Assembly: GCA_023442525.1 (NCBI GenBank)
Contig: JAEZZA010000016.1
Coordinates: forward strand, 42,841-106,840
Length of the DNA: 64,000 nucleotides
Reading direction: 5' to 3'
DNA from: Bacteroidota bacterium
Lineage (GTDB): Bacteria > Bacteroidota > Bacteroidia > Bacteroidales > UBA10428
Shown here: positions 9,067 through 17,945 of the stretch, piece by piece
Position numbering within the stretch: position 1 is the stretch's first letter
Layout of the letters: the number at the start of each line of letters is the position of its first letter
Program-made: the position numbers and the translations under genes
The notes under the pieces: model-generated
The model's input: only the letters and a program-made list of their open reading frames with translations
The model's database searches: none
What the model was told of the DNA's origin: nothing

Positions 9067-9642
9067 ATGATTCCAACACGTGATGAAGCATTCATTTTGC
9101 TTCGCAAATATAACCAAAGCGAAAGTCTGATAAAGCATGCTCTTTCTGTCGAAGCTGTAATGCGGCATTTTGCAGTTTTATATAACGAAGACACCGAAAA
9201 ATGGAGTATCATCGGTTTGGTCCATGATCTGGATTATGAAAAATATCCGGATCAGCATTGCACCATGACCCGCATGCTACTGGAGCAGGAAAACTGGCCG
9301 GAGGATTACATTCGCGCAATTGTAAGTCATGGTTGGGGCATTTGTTCCGACATTGAGCCGGTGCATATTATGGAAAAGGTTCTATTTACCATTGACGAAC
9401 TTACAGGTTTAATTACAGCATCTGTATTGGTCCGTCCTTCGCGTTCTATCCTGGACCTGGAACTGAAATCGGTAAAAAAGAAGTGGAATATTAAAACGTT
9501 TGCTGCCGGCGCAAACCGTGAAGTCATAGAAAAGGGAGCAGCAATGATGGACAGAGACCTGGATTTTGTAATTCAGGAGACTATAAACGGGATGAAGGAA
9601 GTTGCGGGAAGTATTGGACTTGCAGGATCGGTCGCTTCCTGA
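9067..9642 (+). CDS. HD-domain hydrolase
   Basis: 191 residues, cytoplasmic. The HD metal-binding set is visible: K-H-A-L-S-V-E (His24), G-L-V-H-D-L-D (His53-Asp54) and downstream V-S-H-G-W-G. The family comprises metal-dependent phosphohydrolases; the H-A-L-S-V-E-A-V-M-R and D-L-D-Y-E-K-Y-P wording is that of the small stand-alone HDIG-type proteins usually labelled 'HDIG domain-containing' with no known substrate. The last codons and stop lie at the edge of a palindromic repeat that recurs near 30.1 kb, so its C-terminus may have been reshaped by that repeat. Confidence 0.85.
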   Translation: MIPTRDEAFILLRKYNQSESLIKHALSVEAVMRHFAVLYNEDTEKWSIIGLVHDLDYEKYPDQHCTMTRMLLEQENWPEDYIRAIVSHGWGICSDIEPVHIMEKVLFTIDELTGLITASVLVRPSRSILDLELKSVKKKWNIKTFAAGANREVIEKGAAMMDRDLDFVIQETINGMKEVAGSIGLAGSVAS

Positions 9643-9650
9643 CAGTCTGG

Positions 9651-9698
9651 AGGTACCGATCAACACCTGACAGGAGTAATACCTGTCAGGAGGATCGG
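9651..9698. repeat. REP-like palindromic repeat, copy 1
   Basis: A hairpin CCTGACAGG / CCTGTCAGG (9666-9674 with 9682-9690) nested inside an outer CCGAT / ATCGG pair (9656-9660 with 9694-9698). The first 26 bases (9651-9676) recur exactly at 30058-30083. It lies between the ends of two convergent genes and could also act as a transcription stop. Confidence 0.75.
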
Positions 9699-9705
9699 GG
9701 TGGAA

Positions 9706-11001
9706 TCAGAATTCTGTGAAATCCCATTTCCCCCTGTATGGCCGTGTTCTCATTAGATTGGCGAAATCATCGCCTATGAATTCTTCTTTTTTGGGATCCC
9801 ATTTAAGGGGTCGCAGCAGCTCGTAGCCGATATTAACTATATTACACAGAGAAGCGGTTCTGTGACCGGTTTCAACGTCAGAAACCGGTTTTGTCCGCTT
9901 TTTCATGGCGTCAACCCAGTCCTGGTAATGATTGTCGCTATAATAAACCTTCTTATCAGACGATTTCAGCTCGGCTTTTGCGAGTTTGCTGTCGGGATAG
10001 GTTCTTAAAAACCCTCTGCTGACCTCAATTTTCCCTTTGGTTCCGATAAACTGAACTGCATTGGTTTCACCCCATTCTTTATGATGAACAACCACTCCGT
10101 TTTCATATTTCATTGAAAGCCCGTAATTTGAAGGCACCTCAGGAGGAGTAAATTGAACCGGTCCGGAATTATCCATGTCAAGCGCCCACTGGGCAATATC
10201 AAACATATGTGCTCCCCAGTCGGTTACCTCTCCGCCGCCGAAATCTCTGTATCCTCTCCACCATGCCCACCTGTCGTCTCCGAAAAGCGGTGCCAGATCA
10301 GGATGCCATCCACGATAAAATGACGGCCCAACCCATTCATTCCAGTCGAGTTCAGCTGGAGGTTCAAGTTCCGGCAAACAGCACTGCTTAACAGGTTTAC
10401 CCACATGAACGTTTATTTCTGTGATATCTCCGATATATCCGTTTCTCACCAGTTCAACAGCATGCCTGAAATCACGCCATGAACGCTGCATATTTCCGGT
10501 TTGAAAAACACGATTGTATTTTCTTACAGCATTTACCATAGCACGGCCTTCGGCAATGGTCAGAGCCATGGGCTTTTCGCAATATATATCCTTACCTGCC
10601 CTGGCTGAATCCACTGCCATTTGTGCATGCCAGTGGTCGGGCGAGGCTATCACCACAGCATCTATATCTTTACGCGTAAGCAATTCACGGTAGTACTTGT
10701 ATACATCAACAGATATGGAATTACCCTTGGCCTTATTATTCCCTTCAGCTCTGGATTTAAAAAGAGCAAGTTTTTTCTGATCAACATCGCAACATGCCAG
10801 TACAACTGTCTCTTTGCATGCTCCAATAAATTCAAGCAGATCGAGCGATTGTTTGCCAACCCCTATATAGCCTAAAGCAATGCGATCATTGGCCGCAACA
10901 TAACCCTTACCGCCCATTACATGGCGCGGGACAACTGTAAATGCCAATGCTGCTGCGGCAGAATTTCCCAAAAATTTCCGCCTGTTGATTTTGTGATTCA
11001 T
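9706..11001 (-). CDS. Tat-exported Gfo/Idh/MocA family oxidoreductase
   Basis: 431 residues. N-terminal N-R-R-K-F-L-G-N followed by a hydrophobic A-A-A-A-L-A-F stretch is a twin-arginine signal. The Rossmann start I-A-L-G-Y-I-G-V-G and the C-E-K-P-M-A lysine motif are those of the Gfo/Idh/MocA dehydrogenases; G-G-G-E-V-T-D-W-G-A-H-M-F-D is typical of the exported Bacteroidetes/Planctomycetes subgroup. Such proteins bind NAD(P) and act on sugars or inositols, possibly as glycosidases or isomerases when exported. The substrate is unknown. It is followed on the same strand by no close gene; 313 bp separate it from the DoxX fusion upstream. Confidence 0.88.
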   Translation of the reverse strand: MNHKINRRKFLGNSAAAALAFTVVPRHVMGGKGYVAANDRIALGYIGVGKQSLDLLEFIGACKETVVLACCDVDQKKLALFKSRAEGNNKAKGNSISVDVYKYYRELLTRKDIDAVVIASPDHWHAQMAVDSARAGKDIYCEKPMALTIAEGRAMVNAVRKYNRVFQTGNMQRSWRDFRHAVELVRNGYIGDITEINVHVGKPVKQCCLPELEPPAELDWNEWVGPSFYRGWHPDLAPLFGDDRWAWWRGYRDFGGGEVTDWGAHMFDIAQWALDMDNSGPVQFTPPEVPSNYGLSMKYENGVVVHHKEWGETNAVQFIGTKGKIEVSRGFLRTYPDSKLAKAELKSSDKKVYYSDNHYQDWVDAMKKRTKPVSDVETGHRTASLCNIVNIGYELLRPLKWDPKKEEFIGDDFANLMRTRPYRGKWDFTEF

Positions 11002-11314
11002 AAATTTTATGATTAGTAATTAAAGCATCCTAAATTTAGAAATAAATTGACATCATGGTCCTGCCGTGTCAGTATCTCTGTTATGAAATGTATTTTTTGA
11101 AATAATTAAAAACCCAAAGCCCTTACATCTGCCGGAATTGGCATGACCTCAATAATTCCTTCTCGGGTATGGTCGGGTCCGATAGCCCCTTCCGACTCAC
11201 TTAATGTGGCACTTTTAGGATGCCGAAGCATGGGGTTCGGCGATCTGGAGCAGCATCTGTCAAATCCCGTAGGGCAGGTTTACCAACAGTGAAGCGGCGA
11301 ATGCATATCAAGCT
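11002..11314 (-). other. Gap with an orphan coding-like fragment
   Basis: No complete gene. On the minus strand the frame 11279-11106 is open for 57 codons and ends in a coherent tail (H-T-R-E-G-I-I-E-V-M-P-I-P-A-D-V-R-A-L-G-F, stop) but it has no start and is preceded by an in-frame TAA at 11282-11280. It may be the remains of a gene end or a repeat that happens to be open. I cannot name a family. Confidence 0.3.
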
Positions 11315-12871
11315 TTACGCCATCCACTCCCTTTTCCTGTTCAGGCTTCCCAGAATATCAAGTGTAATATTCACATCTTCCACTACCTGGAAGTCGAACA
11401 TACCCACGCAGATGAAATCGGCTCCGTTTTCGAATGCCCACCTGAAACCATCTTTGGGTTCTATAGCTCCGGCAGCCAATACCTTGAATCCCATAACAGG
11501 CACCTTGGTACGGTTTACAAATTCAACGGTACGATCAGGGAAGAGGCAGAAACAATTATCATGGAAACGGTTATGATCCAGATGTCGCTCGCCGTCGACT
11601 TCAAAAGGTACTCTGTTTTCGAGAGGATGAGCCGACCAGTAACGGTCGTGGTGCATGGTTTGCATGTAATAGTCAGGAATAATACCCAATTCCTCACACT
11701 TTATAAATGCATCTACTGTATGAGCTCCCATTCCTGCGGTAAGTCCCTGGTTCCTTATCTTATCCAGCATCATACCTAAAATCTCAGGTTTGCCATCCCT
11801 TACAAGGAAATCACACTGGTTACCCTGTATCTGTATGATATCAGCACCCTGATCAATGGCTTTATTGATGAATTCGTAATAATCGTTTTTTTCGAGATTT
11901 GGAGCTACCTGTGTAATCACCTGCAGCTTACTGCCAGTGGCTTTTTTATATTTCTGTAGCAACAGGCCCGATGGAAATCCGATATTAATGGTATTAATTC
12001 CGGCTTGCTCACAAAGCATCAGTGTTTCAAACACTTTCTTTTCTGTGTTATAAGCTTTGAAAAGTGAGGGCACATAAATAAGATCGCGTGCATGAGCCCA
12101 GCCTCCAATCAGATTTCCACCTGCAACCAGGCGACTTATCTCGTGTTTGCCAATTTTGCCTTTGGGCAATTGACCTTTCAGATCTTTGAGTGCAGTCTGC
12201 TTCAGTTGGATGGTTGCACCCGACATGGCGTCGGCACCATAAACTTTATAACTTCTCATGGCGCCCCACCCTATTACACCAAGTATAGGCAGGGTGACAA
12301 GATTCTTAAGAGCCTCACGCCTTGAATTCGGATTTGCAGCGGGTTGTACTAAAACTTTTTCCTCTGCCACAGCAGGCACTTTTGTTCTGAATAGCGAAAG
12401 GATGTTATCAATACCATATCCTTTATTCGGGATAACGGCCAGGATGGCAAGCGCAACAGCCTCGATGAAAAGTCGATTGACAATAAAAAGGTGACCTTCC
12501 GAAAAATCAAGCAACATACCTCCAAATGGCGGATAGGCAAAGTAATACAGCGTTAGCAACAGTACACCGGACCATGCGGCAAACCGGATGAAGAAACCGA
12601 TGAACAGGGCTAAGCCAATGAACAGCAAACCGTACATATTCAATAAGTCCACAACCTTCAGAAGCCCGGGTGAATTGGCTATACCATGGTAAAAACCCGA
12701 CATAAACCCTGTTGATCCCAACAGATATCCCTCTGATGACCAGTTACCCGAGATTACTTTTATAAATCCTTCATACAGAAAATGCCATCCAATAGCTACC
12801 CTGAGCAGAGTAACCAGTACAGTTGATGTTCTGCCATTCATCTTCAGACTCCCCATCTTATTCTTTTCCAT
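11315..12871 (-). CDS. DoxX-like membrane domain fused to a periplasmic TIM-barrel domain
   Basis: 518 residues. Residues ~16-150 have four hydrophobic helices with the DoxX/TQO-small-subunit look (L-L-R-V-A-I-G-W-H-F-L-Y-E-G). Residues 183-205 (S-R-R-E-A-L-K-N then a hydrophobic run) look like a Tat-type signal now sitting internally. From ~238 a barrel domain begins with K-H-E-I-S-R-L-V-A-G-G-N-L-I-G-G-W-A-H, reminiscent of the aldo/keto-reductase-like proteins that occur alone with a Tat signal in Planctomycetes and Bacteroidetes. Predicted topology: barrel outside the inner membrane. Redox role is inferred from DoxX (quinone-linked) and the barrel type; no catalytic residue is assigned. 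Met6 is an alternative start. Confidence 0.7.
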   Translation of the reverse strand: MEKNKMGSLKMNGRTSTVLVTLLRVAIGWHFLYEGFIKVISGNWSSEGYLLGSTGFMSGFYHGIANSPGLLKVVDLLNMYGLLFIGLALFIGFFIRFAAWSGVLLLTLYYFAYPPFGGMLLDFSEGHLFIVNRLFIEAVALAILAVIPNKGYGIDNILSLFRTKVPAVAEEKVLVQPAANPNSRREALKNLVTLPILGVIGWGAMRSYKVYGADAMSGATIQLKQTALKDLKGQLPKGKIGKHEISRLVAGGNLIGGWAHARDLIYVPSLFKAYNTEKKVFETLMLCEQAGINTINIGFPSGLLLQKYKKATGSKLQVITQVAPNLEKNDYYEFINKAIDQGADIIQIQGNQCDFLVRDGKPEILGMMLDKIRNQGLTAGMGAHTVDAFIKCEELGIIPDYYMQTMHHDRYWSAHPLENRVPFEVDGERHLDHNRFHDNCFCLFPDRTVEFVNRTKVPVMGFKVLAAGAIEPKDGFRWAFENGADFICVGMFDFQVVEDVNITLDILGSLNRKREWMA

Positions 12872-12901
12872 TGGATTGATTTTAAAATTATATCTAAATA
12901 T

Positions 12902-13954
12902 CTACCAGTTCATCAGTTTTTTAATAAATGGCGTAAGCTCTTCAGCCATATTCATATGCTGATCCACAGTCGGATGCCAGTCGCTTCCTTCAGGTTCAAA
13001 AGGACTGAATTCAAAATAATTGACTTTAGGATCGTTTTTGCTTAATTCATTATAAGCGGTATGTATATAAGATTGTGTTCTTTCCCAATCCTCCCCGGGA
13101 CCGGAGGGACCGGCTGCACATACGATATTTGCTTCGGGATAATTACTTCTGATGCGTTTTACGAATTCAATATATTTAGTTAGGAACTCGGCAGAGTCGA
13201 GCTTTGCCGAAAGGTCGTTTGCAATCAGATCGAGAAAAACTACGTGAGGCTGGTACTGAGTGTAATCCCATATTATGGTAGTGTCAAGTGTAACTTCGTC
13301 GTAAAACCGGGGCATGTTGAAGCCGCGTGATCCGCCATAACCCTGCACAATACCGATACCTGAGCGGCAGACAGCAACATAATCGGCATTCACATTACGG
13401 GCTGTAATGGCACCGAACGACATATAATTATTCTCGGTAGAATACTTAAAATTCTCAGTCTGGCTTTTGCCTTCATTTCCGTATCCGCAGGTGTATGAAT
13501 CGCCTATAAATTCCATCCGGCGTTCATTTTGAGCAGGTTTTTGAACCTTTGATTTCGGATCAAGCCGTAATCCCAAAAATGAGGTATTACCACCATGCCA
13601 TTCCGATCTGCGGATGATTTCCAAAGTATGTTTTCCTTTTTCCAGGTTTTCAGCCAGCCGGTATGTACTGTCGCTCCGGTTAGCTTCTATAACAAACAAA
13701 CTGTCGTCGATGATCACCGTAAAAAAGTTTCTGAGGCTGTCATCTTTTAATAACAATTCAACAGACGTTCCGGTAAAAATAGTTTTAATGGAACATCCCG
13801 AATACATAAACACGGGTTTCGACCGGTCTCTCATGTCGAACCGTCCAGTATATACAAACGAAGGGTTATCGGGAAGGATCAGGTTTGTGGAACTGTTTTG
13901 ACTGCAGCCATAGAAAATGGCTAAAAGTACTGCAATTGAAAGCCTAATTTTCAT
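12902..13954 (-). CDS. CE2-type carbohydrate esterase lipoprotein (SGNH hydrolase)
   Basis: 350 residues with lipobox-like F-Y-G-C (Cys17). An N-terminal beta-sandwich (about 30-135) precedes an SGNH hydrolase domain: G-D-S-Y-T-C-G-Y-G with Ser153 as nucleophile, A-N-D-L for the oxyanion Asn, and S-D-W-H-P-T-V-D-Q-H with His327. This two-domain order is that of carbohydrate esterase family 2, which deacetylates xylo- or glucomanno-oligosaccharides. It lies 30 bp upstream of the DoxX fusion on the same strand. Confidence 0.85.
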   Translation of the reverse strand: MKIRLSIAVLLAIFYGCSQNSSTNLILPDNPSFVYTGRFDMRDRSKPVFMYSGCSIKTIFTGTSVELLLKDDSLRNFFTVIIDDSLFVIEANRSDSTYRLAENLEKGKHTLEIIRRSEWHGGNTSFLGLRLDPKSKVQKPAQNERRMEFIGDSYTCGYGNEGKSQTENFKYSTENNYMSFGAITARNVNADYVAVCRSGIGIVQGYGGSRGFNMPRFYDEVTLDTTIIWDYTQYQPHVVFLDLIANDLSAKLDSAEFLTKYIEFVKRIRSNYPEANIVCAAGPSGPGEDWERTQSYIHTAYNELSKNDPKVNYFEFSPFEPEGSDWHPTVDQHMNMAEELTPFIKKLMNW

Positions 13955-14063
13955 AAATGAATTTCTTTACTAAGCAGATAAAGATAAAAGAAAATTGAAA
14001 ATGTTATACCGACGCAGTATTATTTTGCTTCCTGCCGGCATCACGTAACCATTTTACAAAGAG

Positions 14064-14777
14064 CTAACCCCCCAATCTTTTTCCTGCTTCTTTTAGAATT
14101 GCCTCGGTAGCAGTTGCCCCACAACGGGTTGCACCTGCAGCTTTCATTTTGAGTAAATCATCAAGTGTTCTGACACCTCCGGCAGCTTTGACCTGAACTT
14201 TAGGACCTGAATGCTTTCGCATCAGCTCCAGATCTTCAGCCGTTGCGCCGGTATAACTGAAAAATCCATTGGATTGCTTAACAAAACCATATCCGGTTGA
14301 AGTTTTTACAAAATCGGCACCGGCCTTTGTGCAAATCTCACAAAGCTTTATTTTATCAGCAGTCTGTGTAATGTAATCGGTTTCAAAGATAACTTTAACT
14401 ATTGCCCTGTTGCGGTGGCAGGCATCAGTGACTTCCCTGATTTCTCTTTCCACATAATCCCAATCGCCTCCCAGGGCTTTACCTATATTGATCACCATGT
14501 CAATTTCAACAGCCCCGTCGTTGCATGCCTGTTCGGTTTCAAACACTTTAACGGATGTAGCGCTGTTTCCATGAGGAAAACCGATTACACAACCCACTTT
14601 CACATCCGCTCCCTTTAGTAGTTCAGCGGCCTGACGAACGGCAAAGGGCTTTACACAAACCGATGCCACATGGTATTTACGGGCAATATCGCATTGTTTT
14701 TTCAGGTCTTCATCGGTGTATGTAGGCTGTAGGACCGAGTGATCGATCATTGCGGCAAGTTCATTAATCAGGCTCAT
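14064..14777 (-). CDS. deoC: Deoxyribose-phosphate aldolase
   Basis: 237 residues when started at the ATG at 14777 (M-S-L-I-N-E-L-A-A-M-I-D-H-S-V-L); the frame allows ten more residues but the shorter form matches the family N-terminus. The class I aldolase residues are present: Asp93 in E-I-D-M-V-I-N, Schiff-base Lys158 in F-V-K-T-S-T-G-Y, and Lys197 in V-K-A-A-G-G-V-R-T. DeoC splits 2-deoxyribose-5-phosphate into acetaldehyde and glyceraldehyde-3-phosphate in the cytoplasm. It is divergent from the glycyl radical activase, starting 84 bp from it. No other deo gene is near. Confidence 0.93.
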   Translation of the reverse strand: MSLINELAAMIDHSVLQPTYTDEDLKKQCDIARKYHVASVCVKPFAVRQAAELLKGADVKVGCVIGFPHGNSATSVKVFETEQACNDGAVEIDMVINIGKALGGDWDYVEREIREVTDACHRNRAIVKVIFETDYITQTADKIKLCEICTKAGADFVKTSTGYGFVKQSNGFFSYTGATAEDLELMRKHSGPKVQVKAAGGVRTLDDLLKMKAAGATRCGATATEAILKEAGKRLGG

Positions 14778-14861
14778 CGAGTTTGTTTTTCTTTGAAAGG
14801 TAGGCACTACCTATGTAAAAAACAAATTTCGGTTTGTAGCCTTTTTTATTTATATTTCTGC

Positions 14862-15677
14862 GTGGAAGGATTTGTTTTTGACATACAAAAATTTGCCTTG
14901 CATGATGGACCGGGCATACGTACGGCTGTTTTTCTGAAGGGCTGTCCCCTGCGTTGTACATGGTGCTGCAATCCTGAATCGCAGAAGCTGATGCCTGAAT
15001 TTTCATATAATGAAGATAAATGCACCGGTTGTGGACAGTGTGTTCAGATATGCCCCCATGAATCGTTGCAATCATACCAGGATAAAATACAAGTCGATTT
15101 CAACACATGTACCGCATGCGGAAAATGTATTGACCATTGCGCGGAAAATGCCCTTAAAATTTATGGCAACAAAATGAGTACTGATGAGGTGATCAGTGAA
15201 GTTATGAAGGATTTCGCGTATTACTCGAATTCGGGGGGAGGAATGACACTGACCGGGGGAGAAGCCATGGTTCAATTTGATTTTGCACTCGACCTGCTGA
15301 AAAAGGCTAAAGAGAATGGCATTCATACTGCAATTGAGACCTCTGGGTATGCCGGCAGCTCTGAATTCGAAGCTATTTTGCCCTATACCGACCTTTTCCT
15401 GTACGACTACAAACACACCGGAAACGAGCTTCACAAGAAGTATACGGGTGTCGACCAGACCCTGATTCTGGAAAACCTTGCCATGCTTCACGATAAGGGT
15501 GCTGAAATTTTAGTTCGATGCCCCATTATACACGGAATTAACGATACAAATGATCATTTAAGTAATATTGAAAAATTAAGAGATAAATTCCCGCGTATCA
15601 GGGATATCGAAATTCTAAAGTATCATGATTACGGCAGATCGAAGTATGCCAAACTCGGAAGACGTTATTTACTGTGA
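14862..15677 (+). CDS. Glycyl-radical-enzyme activating protein (radical SAM), GTG start
   Basis: 271 residues starting at GTG 14862, which gives V-E-G-F-V-F-D-I-Q-K-F-A-L-H-D-G-P-G-I-R, the standard N-terminus of this family; the upstream ATG at 14739 would overlap deoC and add an unrelated leader. Radical SAM cluster motif C-P-L-R-C-T-W-C (CxxxCxxC), then two ferredoxin-type clusters (C-T-G-C-G-Q-C-V-Q-I-C-P and C-T-A-C-G-K-C-I-D-H-C). It uses S-adenosylmethionine and [4Fe-4S] to abstract hydrogen from the partner glycine. The stop codon overlaps the start of the glycyl radical enzyme (TGATG), showing translational coupling. Confidence 0.92.
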   Translation: MEGFVFDIQKFALHDGPGIRTAVFLKGCPLRCTWCCNPESQKLMPEFSYNEDKCTGCGQCVQICPHESLQSYQDKIQVDFNTCTACGKCIDHCAENALKIYGNKMSTDEVISEVMKDFAYYSNSGGGMTLTGGEAMVQFDFALDLLKKAKENGIHTAIETSGYAGSSEFEAILPYTDLFLYDYKHTGNELHKKYTGVDQTLILENLAMLHDKGAEILVRCPIIHGINDTNDHLSNIEKLRDKFPRIRDIEILKYHDYGRSKYAKLGRRYLL

Positions 15678-17926
15678 TGACAACTGATTGGAATACTATG
15701 GAAGGTACGGCTGACGAAGTGGTAGCACGGCTGAAAGAATTCACCGACACATACAAAAAATACCATAATAACAAATATCTGCGGGAAGCCTTCTGCTATA
15801 AAGTTCAGTGGAAGAATATGGTTTGCAGCATACAGAAAGGAGATCTGTTTGCAGGAAGAACCGTTCAGCCGGTAATAGGATTTATACCCCAATCCGACGA
15901 AAACTCAATGGGATATTATATCCATAAAAATGCACTGGCGGAATTCAGAAAGAGAAATGATCTCTCGCACGAAAGTCGTTCTGTTCTTGATGATCTGGAA
16001 ATATTCTGGGAGAAAGAAAACACAGTTACCCGGGCTAAAAAGGCATATACCATGAGAATGAGGGAAGCATTGCCTTCCGACCTGTATTACTCCGAATCAG
16101 GCATCGCTTTCACACTTTGGCGAATGAGCGGTGTTCAAATGGACTACGAGAAGCTGGTGCGTATTGGCATACCAGGTTTAAGAGATGAAATAGGAGCCAA
16201 ACAATCAACAGTTACAAAAGGCTCTGATCCGTGGTTTCTTTATGAAGCAATGCAGATGGCCCTGGACACTTTCGGCGAAATTTGCATTTATTATGCCAGT
16301 CAGGCTGAAAACATAAGTACTGACCGGGATATGACTGAACTTGCGAAGATCCTGCGCCGAATTCCAAATAATAAGCCGGCAACCTTCCGTGAGGGAATTC
16401 AGTTGATATTTCTTTATACTGTGATTGACGGGGCAAGGAATTTCGGCAGAATGGACGACGCATTGGCTGAGCTTTACTGTAACGATATCGATTCAGGTCT
16501 GATAAATGAAGAAGAGGCAATCCGGCTATTAAGCGGCTTGTGGAAGCTTATCAACCAGCGCGGATACCGGTACGACAGCAGGATTATCATAGGTGGTTCG
16601 GGTCGGAGGGATGAAGCAAAAGCCAACCGGCTGGCTCTTACGATTATGGAAACCACAAGGCGTGTAAAAGATATAATGCCGCAACTCGCGCTTCGATTCA
16701 GCAATAAACAGGATCCGTCTCTTTACCAGAAAGGTCTGGATATGATTGGGGAAGGCAATCCCTACCCCATGCTGTATAACGATGATGTCAATATACCCTC
16801 GGTACAGAAAGCTTTTGGCGTGCCTTATAATGAAGCTGTTCATGCCATACAGTTCGGCTGTGGTGAATATGTTTTGAATCACCGGAGTGTAGGAACACCC
16901 AGTGGCGTTATAAATTTATTGGCAGCGCTCAATGTTACGTTACACCGGGGAATCAACCCCGTTACAGGAAAACAAATGGGCATACCTGTATCACGATATG
17001 AAAAGTATGGCCATTTCGAGACCTTCGATAAACTTCTTGCAGCCTACATGGAACAGGTGGAATATCATGTAGAACAACTGGCGCTTCACGAAAAGCTTGA
17101 ATATGATTTTGCCGGGAAAGACGCTCCATTCCTGTATACCAGCATGCTGATGGATGATTGTACCGAAAGGGGCAAGGGAGTTTACGAAGGAGGCATCCGG
17201 TACCTCGGAGGCACCTTGGAATCGTATGGGAATAGCAATACGGCCGACAGCCTGACGGCTATTAAGCAGTTTGTTTATGATGAAAAAAAGATAGAAATTG
17301 ACAAACTGGTTGAAATGCTCGGCTGTAATTTTACCGGTTACAACACGGGAAGGAATATGCTGCTGAATTCTCCGAAATACGGAAACGACAATGAGGTGGC
17401 CGATGGAATGCTGACCCTGGTGCATGAACATTTATGCAATTTTACGCGGAAGCAGGCTGCCAAAGCGGGACTTGATAGTTACCTGGTAGTAGTTATTAAT
17501 AATGATGCCAACACGGTTATAGGCGGTTTCACATCGGCATCGGCCGACGGTAGAAAGGAATTCACGTACATGAATCCGGGAAACGCACCGGTTGGAGGAG
17601 CTGATAAGAGCGGTGTAACCGCTTTTCTCAATTCGATAGTAAAACCCGCAACCGATATTCATGCCGGCGCGGTTCAGAACATGAAATTTTCAAAAGAATT
17701 GTTCAGCACTTACCGTGATAAGCTTGAAATTCTGCTGGCCACCTACTGGCAAAAAGGAGGAGCTCAGGCAATGATCACCTGTGTAAGCCGCGGCGATCTG
17801 GAAGCAGCTATGGAACATCCGGAGCTTTACCAGAACCTGATTGTACGTGTAGGCGGTTTTAGCGAACGGTTCGTAAATCTTCCCCGTAACACACAACTTG
17901 AAATATTGAGCAGGACATTATATTAA
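15677..17926 (+). CDS. Glycyl radical enzyme of unassigned class (GCGE active-site loop)
   Basis: 749 residues from ATG 15677, overlapping the activase stop by one base; GTG at 15674 is an alternative. The C-terminal radical motif R-V-G-G-F-S-E-R-F places the radical at Gly727, 22 residues from the end. The thiyl-radical cysteine is Cys395 in F-G-C-G-E-Y. Dehydratase- and lyase-type family members (glycerol, propanediol, choline, hydroxyproline) have G-C-V-E-P here, pyruvate formate-lyase has C-C; this protein keeps the Cys and the Glu (397) but has Gly for Val and Tyr for Pro. It therefore looks like a dehydratase-type member with an unusual loop. No microcompartment genes or obvious substrate enzymes are next to it. 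Oxygen-sensitive when active. Confidence 0.9.
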   Translation: MTTDWNTMEGTADEVVARLKEFTDTYKKYHNNKYLREAFCYKVQWKNMVCSIQKGDLFAGRTVQPVIGFIPQSDENSMGYYIHKNALAEFRKRNDLSHESRSVLDDLEIFWEKENTVTRAKKAYTMRMREALPSDLYYSESGIAFTLWRMSGVQMDYEKLVRIGIPGLRDEIGAKQSTVTKGSDPWFLYEAMQMALDTFGEICIYYASQAENISTDRDMTELAKILRRIPNNKPATFREGIQLIFLYTVIDGARNFGRMDDALAELYCNDIDSGLINEEEAIRLLSGLWKLINQRGYRYDSRIIIGGSGRRDEAKANRLALTIMETTRRVKDIMPQLALRFSNKQDPSLYQKGLDMIGEGNPYPMLYNDDVNIPSVQKAFGVPYNEAVHAIQFGCGEYVLNHRSVGTPSGVINLLAALNVTLHRGINPVTGKQMGIPVSRYEKYGHFETFDKLLAAYMEQVEYHVEQLALHEKLEYDFAGKDAPFLYTSMLMDDCTERGKGVYEGGIRYLGGTLESYGNSNTADSLTAIKQFVYDEKKIEIDKLVEMLGCNFTGYNTGRNMLLNSPKYGNDNEVADGMLTLVHEHLCNFTRKQAAKAGLDSYLVVVINNDANTVIGGFTSASADGRKEFTYMNPGNAPVGGADKSGVTAFLNSIVKPATDIHAGAVQNMKFSKELFSTYRDKLEILLATYWQKGGAQAMITCVSRGDLEAAMEHPELYQNLIVRVGGFSERFVNLPRNTQLEILSRTLY

Positions 17927-17945
17927 CCCTTCAAATTTTTTTACA

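Noticed and set aside
14739..14861. ATG start for the glycyl radical activase
   Set aside because: Would overlap deoC and add a leader not found in the family; GTG 14862 gives the normal N-terminus.
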